A stretch of 64,000 nt of DNA from Halorubrum sp. DM2 (GCF_901686465.1 NZ_LR594487.1:778894-842893), one strand, 5' to 3'; positions 27,730 through 36,956 are shown, counted from the stretch's first letter. Notes: generated by a model from the sequence alone, not told the origin. Numbers and translations are program-made.

Positions 27730-28143
27730 ATGACAACGGTAACATTAGACGTCGCTAAGCAAATAATTACAGCCGCAGAGGAAGAGGCCGCAGCGATTGA
27801 CGTGCCGATGTGCGTCGCGGTAATGGACGGCGGTGCGAATCTCGTGGCGTTCCACCGGATGGACGGTGCGCTGCTCGGGAGCGTCGACATCGCCCAGAAC
27901 AAAGCGTACTCCTCGGTGTCGCTGAAGTTGGACACCGAGGCGATCCACGAGGCGTCGCAGCCGGGCGAGTCACTGTATGGGATCGGGAACACGAACGGCG
28001 GTCGAATCGTCACCTTCGGTGGCGGGTTCCCGCTGGAGAACGACGACGGAACCGTCGTCGGCGGCGTCGGTGTCTCCGGCGGCAGCGTCGATGAAGACAT
28101 GACGGTTGCGCGGGCAGGGGTGGAGCGATTCGAGGAGCTCTGA
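27730..28143 (+). CDS. GlcG/HbpS-family heme-binding-like protein
   Basis: 137-aa single-domain protein of the GlcG/HbpS (DUF336) family: an N-terminal helix VAKQIITAAEEEA, then VAVMDGGANLVAFHRMDGA, SVDIAQNKAYSSV and the Gly-rich GGGFPLENDDGTVVGGVGVSGG. HbpS relatives bind heme and others are of unknown role. Start ATG 27730 is before the conserved helix; upstream codons are AT-rich and unlike coding DNA. Confidence 0.85.
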   Translation: MTTVTLDVAKQIITAAEEEAAAIDVPMCVAVMDGGANLVAFHRMDGALLGSVDIAQNKAYSSVSLKLDTEAIHEASQPGESLYGIGNTNGGRIVTFGGGFPLENDDGTVVGGVGVSGGSVDEDMTVARAGVERFEEL

Positions 28144-28260
28144 GGACGCTGCTGATCACGGAAGGGTTCATAAAAAGAATTCGATGCGAGAGAGATCGAC
28201 GATGGACACGTAGATCTTGGCGACTGGGCCACCGCTATCGAGGAACGCCGGCTACCGAGA

Positions 28261-28302
28261 TACAAGGAGAAAGCCCCGTGCTTTAGCGCGGGGAGGATGT
28301 CA
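28261..28302 (+). mobile_element. Solo right end of an IS200/IS605 (IS1341-type) element
   Basis: The 42-bp sequence begins TACAAGGAGAAAG, forms the hairpin CCCCGTGC-TTTA-GCGCGGGG (28274-28293) and ends GAGGATGTCA. This is the pattern of haloarchaeal IS200/IS605 right ends, which in full elements follow tnpB and form the 3' part of its guide RNA. No tnpA or tnpB is present. A near-identical copy lies at 45566. The end coincides with the stop codon of the threonine synthase homologue. Confidence 0.65.
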
Positions 28303-29499
28303 AGACGCGAGGTCGCGAACCGCCGCTGGAACGTCACCTCGATCGATTTCACGGACAGCCGTGGATTCGGTCTCGGGTGACTCGTACTTGTACCCGGATC
28401 CGGTCACGATCACGGCGACGTCCTCGTCCGAGCCGAGTTCGGTAGACTCGGACAGTTCCTGAACCGCCGCCGTGGCCACGGCACACGACGGCTCGACGGC
28501 GATGCCAGCCTCGGCGGCGAGGCGCTTCGTCTCGGCCAACAGGGTCTCTTCAGCGATAGACAGCACGGCCCCATTAGTGTCGTGAACGGCTGCCAACGCC
28601 CGGTTCCCACTGGGTGGGTCGGCGTTGTTGATGGAGACGGCCGCCGTCGGTTCGTCGGTCACGGGATCAACCCGTGACGCGCCACGCCGGTACGCTTGCG
28701 CGATCGGATCACAGCGTGCCGCCTGTGCGAGATAGATCCGCGGCAGATCGGCGATGAGTCCTGCCGACCTCAGCTCCCGGAGGGCTTTCCAGACGCCGCT
28801 CGCTTGCCCACCGCTGCTGACCGGTAAGACGATCGCGTCGGGCACCTCCGGGCGAAACGCCTCGCAGATCTCGTACGCGACGGTCTTCTGACCGGCGACT
28901 CGGAGCGGACTGTCGGAGTTGAGGAACGTGACGCCGAGATCGCCGTCGAGCGTATCGTAGTAGAGTCGTCCGTAGTCGCCGCGAACACGGAACAGGTGGG
29001 GGTCGTGCTGGGCGATCATCGCGAGACGAGAGTCCGGCGTGTCCTCGGCGACGAGAATGACCGCCTCACGGTCGGTCGCGGCGGCGTGAGCAGCGACGCT
29101 CAACGCCATATTTCCGTGCGAAACGGTTCCAACGGGGCCGTCGACGCGGCCGATACCGACGGCGGTCCCCCGATCTTTGAAGCTCCCCGTCGGATTTGTC
29201 CCCTCCAGTTTGAGGTGGACTCGTGGTCCGTCGGCAGTTTCGATCGACGGCGTTCGCAAGAGCGGCGTTCCGCCGGCGGCCGCGGCCAGTCCTACGGGTG
29301 CCACAGCGGGGAGCACCGACTCGTACCGCCAAAGACTGTCGTGACCGTACGAGACGGCGTCGGTAGATCCCGGATCCGCGCCGGGCCATGAGACGGCCTC
29401 GTCGTCGGTTTCGAACCAAAGCGGCTCTCCGCAGGTACAGCGAGCGGCAGTCCCGAACGAATAGGACGCCCCACAATTGTAGCAGACCAGCCGATCCAT
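28300..29499 (-). CDS. thrC: Threonine synthase homologue (PLP fold type II)
   Basis: 399-aa PLP enzyme with an N-terminal zinc-ribbon-like segment (CYNCGASY...CTCGEPL), the PLP lysine in NPTGSFKDRGTA, the phosphate/PLP loop PVSSGGQASG and the C-terminal VTGSGYK. It fits threonine synthase (O-phosphohomoserine to threonine) or a close paralogue. The TGA stop is supplied by the TCA of the IS-end sequence, so the extreme C-terminus may have been altered by insertion. A second, housekeeping thrC probably exists elsewhere. Confidence 0.85.
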   Translation of the reverse strand: MDRLVCYNCGASYSFGTAARCTCGEPLWFETDDEAVSWPGADPGSTDAVSYGHDSLWRYESVLPAVAPVGLAAAAGGTPLLRTPSIETADGPRVHLKLEGTNPTGSFKDRGTAVGIGRVDGPVGTVSHGNMALSVAAHAAATDREAVILVAEDTPDSRLAMIAQHDPHLFRVRGDYGRLYYDTLDGDLGVTFLNSDSPLRVAGQKTVAYEICEAFRPEVPDAIVLPVSSGGQASGVWKALRELRSAGLIADLPRIYLAQAARCDPIAQAYRRGASRVDPVTDEPTAAVSINNADPPSGNRALAAVHDTNGAVLSIAEETLLAETKRLAAEAGIAVEPSCAVATAAVQELSESTELGSDEDVAVIVTGSGYKYESPETESTAVREIDRGDVPAAVRDLAS

Positions 29500-29614
29500 A
29501 CCGGCGATACGGAGGCACTACACTAAGTCGTACCCGGTGGCTGCCGGGTCCGGACGCTCGGAGCGTCGAGGCGGTTCGACGCATACTTCGCCGGCGGCGG
29601 CGACCTCCGCGTGA

Positions 29615-30508
29615 ATGCGTCGCTACGGAACGGCCGGCCGGTACCTGCTTCTGTGTGCCGTCTGGGGAACGGCGTTCATGGCGACGGACGTCGGCTTGGC
29701 CGACCTCCCCGCGGTGCCGTTCGCGGCCGTGCGCTTCGACGTGGCCGCCGGGCTACTGTTCGCCGCCGTGTTCGCCTCCGGCGTCGACGTCCGCCCCCGG
29801 ACCCGGGACGACTACGTCTACGTGCTCGTCGGCGGCGCGCTCATCATCGGAGCCCACCACGCGTTCCTCTTCGCCGGTCAGCGGTACGTCACGGGCGGCG
29901 TCGCCGCCGTGCTGTTGGGGCTCGTTCCCGTGGTGACGCCCGCGCTCACGCGGCTCGTTGCGACCGACGAGGAGTTCACCGCCGCCACCGCGCTCGGCGT
30001 CGCGCTCGGGTTCGCCGGCGTCGTCGTCATCGCCGATCCCGACCCCGCGAACGTCGCGGACAGCGTCCTCGGCGTGTCGCTCGTGCTCGCGTCCGCGCTC
30101 GCCTTCGCCGTCGCCGCGGTGGTCACGCACAGCCGCTCGCCGTCGATGCCGTTCCTCTCCACGCAGGCGTGGATGATGGCTATCGGTGCCGTCGTCCTCC
30201 ACGCCGCGGTGCTCGCGCTCCCCGGCCAATCGTTCGCGGCCGCCACGTGGACGCCGGCCGCGCTCGGCGCGCTCGCGTACCTCTCCGCGGTCGCCGGCAT
30301 CGGCGGCTTCCTGCTGTACTTCACGCTGCTGAACGACCTCGGTCCTATCGAGATGAGCTTCATCGAGTACGTGATTCCCGTCTTCGCCGCCATCGCGGGC
30401 TGGCTCGTGCTCGGGCAGAACGTGACGCCCGCGACCGTCGCCGGGTTCGCGTTCATCCTTGCGGGGTTCGTCGCCGCGAAGTGGCGGGCGCTGCGCGGGC
30501 TGTCCTGA
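29615..30508 (+). CDS. EamA-family (DMT) exporter
   Basis: 297 aa with ten hydrophobic helices in two EamA repeats. The first ends around VVVIADPDPANV and the second contains YLSAVAGIGGFLLYFTLLNDLGPIEMSFIEYVIPVFAAI, the typical final EamA pattern. Drug/metabolite transporters of this type export amino acids or nucleosides. Divergent from thrC with about 115 bp between them, so threonine or a relative is a possible substrate; this is inference only. Confidence 0.88.
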   Translation: MRRYGTAGRYLLLCAVWGTAFMATDVGLADLPAVPFAAVRFDVAAGLLFAAVFASGVDVRPRTRDDYVYVLVGGALIIGAHHAFLFAGQRYVTGGVAAVLLGLVPVVTPALTRLVATDEEFTAATALGVALGFAGVVVIADPDPANVADSVLGVSLVLASALAFAVAAVVTHSRSPSMPFLSTQAWMMAIGAVVLHAAVLALPGQSFAAATWTPAALGALAYLSAVAGIGGFLLYFTLLNDLGPIEMSFIEYVIPVFAAIAGWLVLGQNVTPATVAGFAFILAGFVAAKWRALRGLS

Positions 30509-30782
30509 CGCGCGAGGCCGGAGAATCGAGGGGCAGACCATCAGCGGTTACGCGTTCCAGCAGGCGTCAATCGACTGGCCTGCGAGTCGCGCGCGCGAAT
30601 CGGTACGTGCAATCGACGGAGAAGGACCCGACACGGAGCACTCATCCCCGTGGGTTCGAGAGTGGACGAGTTGTGACGGCCAAGTTCGCGGGTCTCCCAT
30701 CGATCGCTGTGTCGCTTCGAGGCGAACAGCGATCTCGCATCCGGTCTCGACGATCCTCGTCTAAGAATCCGGCTCGTGGCTC

Positions 30783-31313
30783 CTACTCGACCGCGCGCTT
30801 GAGGTCCCGGACGATCGCGAGCACTTCGCGCCACTGATCGACGGTCCCGGGGACGTCCGCGCCGTCGCTACCGATTCGACCGGTGATGGTCCGCCGGACC
30901 GCCTCAGGGTCGTCGATCCGGCGAAAGGCCAGATCGGGGCCACCGGCGACCTCCACGGTGACGGTGCCGTACCCGAACAGCGAACCGGTCACCGACTGGC
31001 TGTAGGCCGTGTTCTGTACCTGTGACAGCCCGATGCGGCGGACCGTCCTCCCGAGGACGCCCCGTTTGAGCCAAACGGCACGGGTCGTGACGACGTACCT
31101 GGTGCGGCGTATCCGCAGAACCTGCCACGCGGCGACGCCGATACCGACGAGACTCGCGGCCGCCAGGCGCGGATCGATCGTCGCCGCTGCCGCGAGACAG
31201 AGCCCGACGATGACGGTCCCGACGGCGATGCCGCCGACGGCGGCCGACAGCCGCGGCGTCCCCTCCCACACGACCGTCTCTCCGTCACGAAGGAACAGCC
31301 ACGAGTCACTCAT
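30783..31313 (-). CDS. Bacterial PH domain (YdbS-like) membrane protein
   Basis: 176 aa with two hydrophobic helices near residues 25-65, then a bPH_2 domain: TRYVVTTRAVWLKRGVLGRTVRRIGLSQVQNTAYSQS...FGYGTVTV. The ATG overlaps the stop of the upstream paralogue by 8 bp. These membrane-anchored PH-like proteins are of unknown function; related YdbS/YdbT pairs act in membrane stress. The family is clear, the role is not. The 30509-30782 spacer downstream holds no gene that I can see. Confidence 0.8.
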   Translation of the reverse strand: MSDSWLFLRDGETVVWEGTPRLSAAVGGIAVGTVIVGLCLAAAATIDPRLAAASLVGIGVAAWQVLRIRRTRYVVTTRAVWLKRGVLGRTVRRIGLSQVQNTAYSQSVTGSLFGYGTVTVEVAGGPDLAFRRIDDPEAVRRTITGRIGSDGADVPGTVDQWREVLAIVRDLKRAVE

Positions 31314-31962
31314 CGGGGTGGTCTACCGTTCCGTCTGAAGGCCGGTTCGGACTCGCCTCGGCGTCGGCCGAACTCGACGATCCATTGGTCACCTGTTCCT
31401 CGTCATCGGCCACTGCCGAGCGGATCGCACGGAGTTCGACGAGAATCTGGTCGAGCACGTCGTCGGTCTCGGCCGTGCCGGCCGAATCGCGCTGCTGACG
31501 CTTGTCGATCTCTTTCGAGATTAGCTCTTGGACGGCTGCCGGGTTCGGAATACTGCGGAACTGGAGTTCGACGCCGGAGCCGCCGGCCGTGCTGACGTCG
31601 ACGGAGCCGTATCCCAGCGACGACCCGATCGCCGACTGGGAGTACGAGATGTTCTGTACCTTATCAAAGCCGATCTGCTGGACGTCTCGCGACAGGATTC
31701 CGCGTTTGCTGTAGAGGCCCTTGTTCGTGACGACGTAGTTGGTGTTGGTGTACTGGAGGTAGCTGGCCGCAATCAGCGGGATGCCGATGAGAACTACCGA
31801 GAGCGGGAGTCCGACGACGAGCGCCGGAACGATGCTGTATTTGTGCGGAGTGCTCGCCCAGCGGATCTCTTCGCCGTCCTCTAAGGACAGCCAGTCGAGA
31901 TCTAATCCGGCCGTGTTTTCCGAACTCGTCGTTGGCTCGTCTTGGAGGGCTGAATCGGACAT
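31306..31962 (-). CDS. Bacterial PH domain (YdbS-like) membrane protein, paralogue
   Basis: 218 aa, same architecture as its operon partner: an N-terminal soluble leader, two hydrophobic helices (SIVPALVVGLPLSVVLIGIP and following), then bPH_2 (TNYVVTNKGLYSKRGILSRDVQQIGFDKVQNISYSQS). A long polar Ser/Asp/Glu-rich C-terminal tail is absent from the partner. The two share the VQNxxYSQS core and probably arose by duplication, forming a hetero-oligomer. First gene of a two-gene operon. Confidence 0.8.
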   Translation of the reverse strand: MSDSALQDEPTTSSENTAGLDLDWLSLEDGEEIRWASTPHKYSIVPALVVGLPLSVVLIGIPLIAASYLQYTNTNYVVTNKGLYSKRGILSRDVQQIGFDKVQNISYSQSAIGSSLGYGSVDVSTAGGSGVELQFRSIPNPAAVQELISKEIDKRQQRDSAGTAETDDVLDQILVELRAIRSAVADDEEQVTNGSSSSADAEASPNRPSDGTVDHPDE

Positions 31963-32198
31963 GTGTCGAGGGTGTCACCTACGGAGGCGATTTCGTCGGG
32001 AAGTGAAATAGCCATCGCTCCGCTAGGCTTCACCAGCGGCTCATTTGGGGTCGAAATCACGAACGAGTCACGGAACCCGCGTTCGTCGGCTCCGTTGAAA
32101 CCCGCAGCAAGTGTCGTTCGCTGACCCGAGCACAGTCAATAGGGGACGACCATCCGACTTCTGTGCTGGATCTGTTGGAATCCGCGAACAACGTCGGA

Positions 32199-33140
32199 TC
32201 AGAACAGCTCGCCCGTCAGATCAGAGCCGTCAGCGTCAAACGGGCCGATCGTCGCCACCGCGGCCGCGCCGGCCGTGTTCCCGATCGTCGCTAACTCCCT
32301 GAGATCCGAGACGCCGTCGTCCCGTGCGGCGAGGACTGCGCCAGCGAACGCGTCACCAGCCCCGGCCGTGGTCGCGACCGTCGCCGGTGGCGGCGTCGCA
32401 GTCACCCGCTCGGTAATCTCACCGTCTTCTACGGTCACCGCGGTCGTCTCCCCCGGCCCGTCCGTGATGAACACCGTCGCCGAGTGATTCGGGGGCAGTA
32501 GTTCGAGGACGCCCGCCGGCATCCGATCGATGTCCGCCACCGCGAGGTCGTCCGTTCCGGCGAAGATCAGGTCACAGTGCCGTAACACGTCGCGGAGCGC
32601 CTGTTGATAGGCGTCGGAAGTGGCCCACTGGTTCGTGCGTCCGTTCAGATCGAACGAGACGTGCGCCCCGTGTTCCGCGGCCGCCTCGGCGAGCCGCCGA
32701 ACCGCACTCTGGTTCACCTCGGTCGGTAACGTGACACCTTCCAAGTGGACCCACTCGTACGGGACCACGAGTGAGGCCGGATCGGCAGGCGGCGTGAAGC
32801 CGTAGCAACTCCCGGCCACCCAAGCGTTCCACCGGTCGCCAGCTTCCGTCGGGACGTACAGGGTGAGCGGTGACGGCGCGTCGACCCGGGTCACGTGTGT
32901 CGCGTCCACCGGGCCGTCCGCGAGGTGTTGGGCGGCCAGCTCTCCCATGACATCAGTCCCGATATTCGTCACGAGGCTGGTCTCACTCCCGAGCGAGGCC
33001 GCCCATCGTGCGACGTTCGTCGCCGTCCCACCGACGTGCCACGCGAACCGGCTGCCGGGTGTGATCGACGTCCCGTCAACCGGATAGAGGTCGATGGTCG
33101 TATCGCCGACGACCAACACGCCTCGTTGATTATCGCTCAT
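32199..33140 (-). CDS. PfkB-family carbohydrate kinase
   Basis: 313-aa ribokinase-like sugar kinase. Substrate side: VGDTTIDLYPVDG and HVGGTATNVARWAASLG. ATP/anion hole: the PfkB signature TTAGAGDAFAGAVLAA near the C-terminus with catalytic Asp. No partner sugar genes are adjacent, so the substrate (ribose, fructose-phosphate or KDG types are possible) cannot be named. Start ATG 33140; the 179-bp spacer beyond the stop shows no gene. Confidence 0.85.
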   Translation of the reverse strand: MSDNQRGVLVVGDTTIDLYPVDGTSITPGSRFAWHVGGTATNVARWAASLGSETSLVTNIGTDVMGELAAQHLADGPVDATHVTRVDAPSPLTLYVPTEAGDRWNAWVAGSCYGFTPPADPASLVVPYEWVHLEGVTLPTEVNQSAVRRLAEAAAEHGAHVSFDLNGRTNQWATSDAYQQALRDVLRHCDLIFAGTDDLAVADIDRMPAGVLELLPPNHSATVFITDGPGETTAVTVEDGEITERVTATPPPATVATTAGAGDAFAGAVLAARDDGVSDLRELATIGNTAGAAAVATIGPFDADGSDLTGELF

Positions 33141-33207
33141 CGTTCCTCCGGCGGTAGGTCTTCGAGATCATCCGCGAACCCATCTCGGGGTGTCTGTATC
33201 TGGTCCG

Positions 33208-33636
33208 TCACGGGTCAGTGGACGTTCCGTCAAGTGAGGAAGTGAGATGCTGTCGTACCTGGAGACCTGTGCTGAACCGAGAGAGGATGTCGGACTGATG
33301 GGTCTCGCATGCGAGTACCGCCAGCCCGCCGTTCCCAACCGGAATGACCCGTTGTGGCTGGTGCGGTGCGTGACGGCAACTCGGGCAGTTGACCCCGCCG
33401 GCCGGGTGGTGATCGAGCAGTTCGGCGCGGCTTTCGGTCGCAAGCCCACAGAGAGACCGGAACTCTTCGAGGTGGTCGTCACACCCGACGAGCGGGATCG
33501 TTAGTTGGTCGAGCAGCAGAAACGAGAGGGCCCCTCTTCCCGGTGATCGGAGGGCGGATTCGCAGGCAGCACACTGGACGAACTGATTCCCGTCGGCGGA
33601 ATCCGCCGCTGACTGAAGGGAGGTTCCGTCATCCAT
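33208..33636 (-). CDS. Cys-rich hypothetical protein (parent copy of a duplication)
   Basis: 142 aa from ATG 33636; a GTG 30 nt upstream is also in frame. It has paired Cys/His clusters: CAACE, GCDDHLEEFRSLCGL, CPSCRHAPHQ and ACETHQ, suggesting a zinc-binding fold. I recognise no named family. The first two-thirds is duplicated, with changes, at 42524-42721, where it is truncated. This copy appears intact. Confidence 0.6.
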   Translation of the reverse strand: MDDGTSLQSAADSADGNQFVQCAACESALRSPGRGALSFLLLDQLTIPLVGCDDHLEEFRSLCGLATESRAELLDHHPAGGVNCPSCRHAPHQPQRVIPVGNGGLAVLACETHQSDILSRFSTGLQVRQHLTSSLDGTSTDP

Positions 33637-33674
33637 ACTCGGCTGTATCGCCAGTCGGAGGGCCACGCGGGTAA
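33439..33674 (+). repeat. Direct repeat, left copy (236 bp)
   Basis: Matches 42524-42759 in the same orientation at a constant offset of 9085 bp. The first 80-90 bp are essentially identical and the rest about 85-90 percent. It covers most of the Cys-rich gene and its start. The two copies bracket the FKBP, aminotransferase, dehydrogenase, pot transporter and EamA genes. Confidence 0.85.
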
Positions 33675-33745
33675 GTTACAGGATGAACCGAGTGTTCGTC
33701 CCGACAGAAACCACCGATCGCTGACACCACCGCTGCCGTTCGGTC

Positions 33746-34216
33746 TCAGTTGACATCGATGATTTCGACGTCGAACGTCAGCGTTTCGCCGGCGAGGCGC
33801 GGGTTGAAGTCCACTCGGACGACCTCCTCATCGACGTGGACGACTTCGCCTTGGCTGCCGTTCTGGGCTTCGAGATAGGTGCCCTCCTCGGGCGTCTGCC
33901 CGCCGAGCATCTCTGTGAGCTCCTCAGTTTCGAACTCCTGAATCTGGTCGTCACTGGGCTCGCCGTAGGCCTTCTCCGGCGGGATCGTCAGCGTTTCTGT
34001 CTCCCCAGCTTCGAGGCCGATCAGTCCCTCTTCCATCCCTTCGATGACCTGCTCGTCACCGATTTCGACTGTCAGCGGGGCGTATTCTCGATCAGGCTGC
34101 GCCTCGGCGAGGCCAGTCTCCTCGGCGACGGATTCTCGGGAGGTGTCGAACACTGTGTCATTGTCAAGCCGTCCCGTGTACTCGAGGGTCACAGAATCGC
34201 CAGTAGCTATCGTCAT
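33746..34216 (-). CDS. FKBP-type peptidyl-prolyl isomerase, SlyD-like
   Basis: 156-aa folding helper. The FKBP domain is interrupted by the insert-in-flap typical of SlyD: VTLEYTGRLDNDTVFDTS, then PLTVEIGDEQVIEGMEEGLIGLEAGE, TLTIPPEKAYGE, the inserted domain with VVRVDFNPRLAGETLTFDVEII. No His-rich tail. It probably accelerates proline isomerisation and prevents aggregation. Cytoplasmic. Codon use is less GC-biased than the core. Confidence 0.9.
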   Translation of the reverse strand: MTIATGDSVTLEYTGRLDNDTVFDTSRESVAEETGLAEAQPDREYAPLTVEIGDEQVIEGMEEGLIGLEAGETETLTIPPEKAYGEPSDDQIQEFETEELTEMLGGQTPEEGTYLEAQNGSQGEVVHVDEEVVRVDFNPRLAGETLTFDVEIIDVN

Positions 34217-34424
34217 ACGAACACGAGAAGCGCCACACGGAAAGTCTGTTGTATCGAGCGAACAGAGCCGTTGGTTTTAAACAATCAAGAAAATTCAGAT
34301 TTGCGCAGACAAAAATGATATAGGATTAAATACAGACAGCTATGTCGCATAACTGTGCTTGGTTAATTGTGTTTTACGCCAATAAACTTATGTCATTGAA
34401 GGTGCTGTCAACGGACGAACTCGA

Positions 34425-35660
34425 ATGAGCGAACGCGATCAGTCAAACGACCTCAGTCACTTGTTCACCGAGACCGTCCAAGAGACGATGGATAGCTCCG
34501 TCTATGGGGCATGGCGAGGTATCCGTGACTCCGGTGCCGTCCCGTTAGCTTTCGGTTTCCCGTACCCGGACTCGTTCCCGAATGACAAATTGGTCTCGGC
34601 GGCCGACTCACTCTTCGAGATTGAAGGTGATCGAGCGCTCCAGTACGCAGGCGGCGAGTATGCCGACGCCCTTCCGGAGTTGATCGTCGATCAGGCCCGC
34701 GACCGCGGGATGGACTGTACGACCGATGAGATCCATCTAACGAACGGCGCAACGAATGCGATTGACACGGTGTGCCAGACGTTCCTTGATCCCGGTGATA
34801 CGGTGATTGTCGAGGCGCCTACGTTCATGGGTGCGCTCCGACTCTTTCGCAACTACGGAGTCGATATTGACGATGTGGAGATGGACGAGGCGGGGCTCGA
34901 CATCGAGGCGCTGGCCGCTGACCTTGCTGTGCGCGAAGCGGCCGGCGACCCCCTCCCGAAGCTTTTGTACACGATCCCCAACTTCCACAACCCGACAGGA
35001 GTGACTCTCACAGAAGAGCGACGCGAGCGCCTGATCGAACTGGCAGTGCGATACGATTTCCTGATTCTTGCAGACGACCCGTACGGCCAACTCCGATACG
35101 ACGGTGCCGAACCACTGCCGATCCGGGCACTCGACGAGACGGGCAGAACAATCCGGGTCAACACCTTCTCGAAAACGATTGCCCCGGGCGTCAGGACCGG
35201 CTGGATCGTCGCCGAGGAGTCGTTTGTTAAACAGTTTGATCGTATCAACGCAGGCGGAGAACCTAGCTTCACACGGGGGCTCATCACCCGCTACGCGGAA
35301 GATGGACGGCTTGATCGAGCGATAGAGGAGCTGTCGGCAGGCTATCGGAAGCGGCGGGATCGGATGTTGGAAAGCTTAGAGGAGCGAATGCCCCCGGGAA
35401 CGACGTGGAGTGAGCCCAACGGCGGGTTCTTTGTTTGGGTGGAGTTTCCAGATGGAGTCGACGCCGAACGGATGCTCTCCGGGGCCATCGACGAGGGCGT
35501 GACGTATCTTCCGGGATCGTTCTTTTACACGACCGATACGGGTACGCGCAACGCTCGGCTCTCGTTCAGCCACGCTTCGCCCGCCGAGATCGACGAGGGG
35601 ATCGCAGCACTCGCGGCCACGGTCCGGGCCGAGATTTCCCGAGCCGAGGCGGATGACTGA
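34425..35660 (+). CDS. PLP-dependent aminotransferase (class I/II, LysN/MocR-like)
   Basis: 411-aa fold type I aminotransferase without a GntR domain. It shows LTNGATNAIDTVCQTFLDPGDTVIVE, the substrate-loop YTIPNFHNPTG, LADDPYGQLRY and the PLP lysine in NTFSKTIAPGVRTGW. It resembles the 2-aminoadipate/aromatic aminotransferase group. It converges with a D-2-hydroxyacid dehydrogenase and is near a polyamine-type importer, suggesting transamination of an imported amino compound to a 2-oxo acid. Substrate unknown. Confidence 0.87.
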   Translation: MSERDQSNDLSHLFTETVQETMDSSVYGAWRGIRDSGAVPLAFGFPYPDSFPNDKLVSAADSLFEIEGDRALQYAGGEYADALPELIVDQARDRGMDCTTDEIHLTNGATNAIDTVCQTFLDPGDTVIVEAPTFMGALRLFRNYGVDIDDVEMDEAGLDIEALAADLAVREAAGDPLPKLLYTIPNFHNPTGVTLTEERRERLIELAVRYDFLILADDPYGQLRYDGAEPLPIRALDETGRTIRVNTFSKTIAPGVRTGWIVAEESFVKQFDRINAGGEPSFTRGLITRYAEDGRLDRAIEELSAGYRKRRDRMLESLEERMPPGTTWSEPNGGFFVWVEFPDGVDAERMLSGAIDEGVTYLPGSFFYTTDTGTRNARLSFSHASPAEIDEGIAALAATVRAEISRAEADD

Positions 35661-35805
35661 ACCGGTCGGTTGTAGGATCACCGACGACGAAGGAGTGAAC
35701 GGAACGAACCGAGAGAACGTCCAGAGATGGTCTCCCGAGTGGTTGCTCTCTCAGCAGTCCGATTCACCCCACGACTAAGCCCTGAGCCTCCGTGATTGCG
35801 GTAGT

Positions 35806-36807
35806 TCACACGACTCGGTTACGAAGCTCTTCGAGTTCGTCGTCGTCGTACCGCCGGTAGTTCTCTTCGAACAGCGTTCCGATCCGGTCGGCGTACTTCG
35901 GTGTTGAACCTGCCATGTGCGGGGTAACGACCGCGTTCGGAAGGTCCCACAGTGGCGACGCTGGCGGGAGCGGCTCTTCGTCGAACACGTCGAGTGCGGC
36001 CCCGCGAATCCGGTTCTGCTGGAGAGCGGTCGCGAGCGCTGCTTGGTCTACCACCTCACCGCGTGCGATGTTCACCAGCACCGCGTCCGACCGCATGGAC
36101 ATGAGTTCGTCCGTACCGATCAATTCCCGTGTCGACTCAACCAGTGGGCAAGCGAGAACGAGGTAGTCGGAGCGCGCGAGGAGTTTGGGAAGCCCGTCCG
36201 GCGGGTACGCCTCATCAACGACATCCGGGGCCGTCTCTGGCGTGCGTTTTGTACCGAGCACTTTCATATCAAACCCTGATGCCAACTCCGCAACGCGCGT
36301 ACCGATAGCGCCGACTCCGACGATACCGAGTGTCTTTCCGCGGAGTTCCCCCGCAGAGTATCGCTGCCAGATACCGTCACGCTCCTGCTGCCGAATTCCC
36401 TTGTGAATCCGGCGTTCGAAGACGAGCAGGTAACCGAGTACCTGCTCAGCGATCGGATTAGCAGCGACGCCAGCGGCGTTCGTCACCGCGATTCCTCGCT
36501 CTCCGAGCGATTCGAGGTCATAAGAGTCGACCCCGGAGTTGAGGGTCTGTATCCAGTCGGGAGCCGTCCCGGTAGGGAGTTCGTCGTTAACCGGGCGGAT
36601 CGTCAAAATAACGTCCGCGTCACTGATTACCGTGCCGGATTCCTCGGCGGTCGTCGCCGTCTCGATCCGGCCCGTTGACGGGAGTACGGCATCTAGCTGG
36701 GAACGCACTCCGTCGACAAAATCGCCGCCGAAGACGGCCGAAACGCTATGGTGGAGCAACACGGTCGTCGCTTCGGTGTCAGTGGCTGCGTCGGTGCGTT
36801 CGTTCAT
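35806..36807 (-). CDS. D-2-hydroxyacid dehydrogenase (NAD-dependent)
   Basis: 333-aa oxidoreductase. The NAD fold is GKTLGIVGVGAIGTRVAELA; catalytic Arg, Glu and His are in VNIARGEVVDQAAL, the EEPLPPASPLW region and VVTPHMAGSTP. Members reduce 2-oxo acids or oxidise D-2-hydroxy acids. Its convergent aminotransferase neighbour would make a 2-oxo acid, so the two could be successive steps. That link is inference from proximity. Confidence 0.88.
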   Translation of the reverse strand: MNERTDAATDTEATTVLLHHSVSAVFGGDFVDGVRSQLDAVLPSTGRIETATTAEESGTVISDADVILTIRPVNDELPTGTAPDWIQTLNSGVDSYDLESLGERGIAVTNAAGVAANPIAEQVLGYLLVFERRIHKGIRQQERDGIWQRYSAGELRGKTLGIVGVGAIGTRVAELASGFDMKVLGTKRTPETAPDVVDEAYPPDGLPKLLARSDYLVLACPLVESTRELIGTDELMSMRSDAVLVNIARGEVVDQAALATALQQNRIRGAALDVFDEEPLPPASPLWDLPNAVVTPHMAGSTPKYADRIGTLFEENYRRYDDDELEELRNRVV

Positions 36808-36956
36808 ATATCTCCGCTGCTGTCGTTCAAATCAACAAGTGTGTACACGGTCACATTCGGCGGGTTGAATCACAGCGAGTCATCGAGTGATGCGCCACTG
36901 ATCGCCGACCGGCCACTTCGACAGTCGGATCGAGAATCGACAGCCGGACCGAGGAG

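Noticed and set aside
30509-30782. Short frames on both strands between the EamA and PH-domain genes
   Set aside because: No codon bias, no start context and mixed strand signals; left as intergenic.
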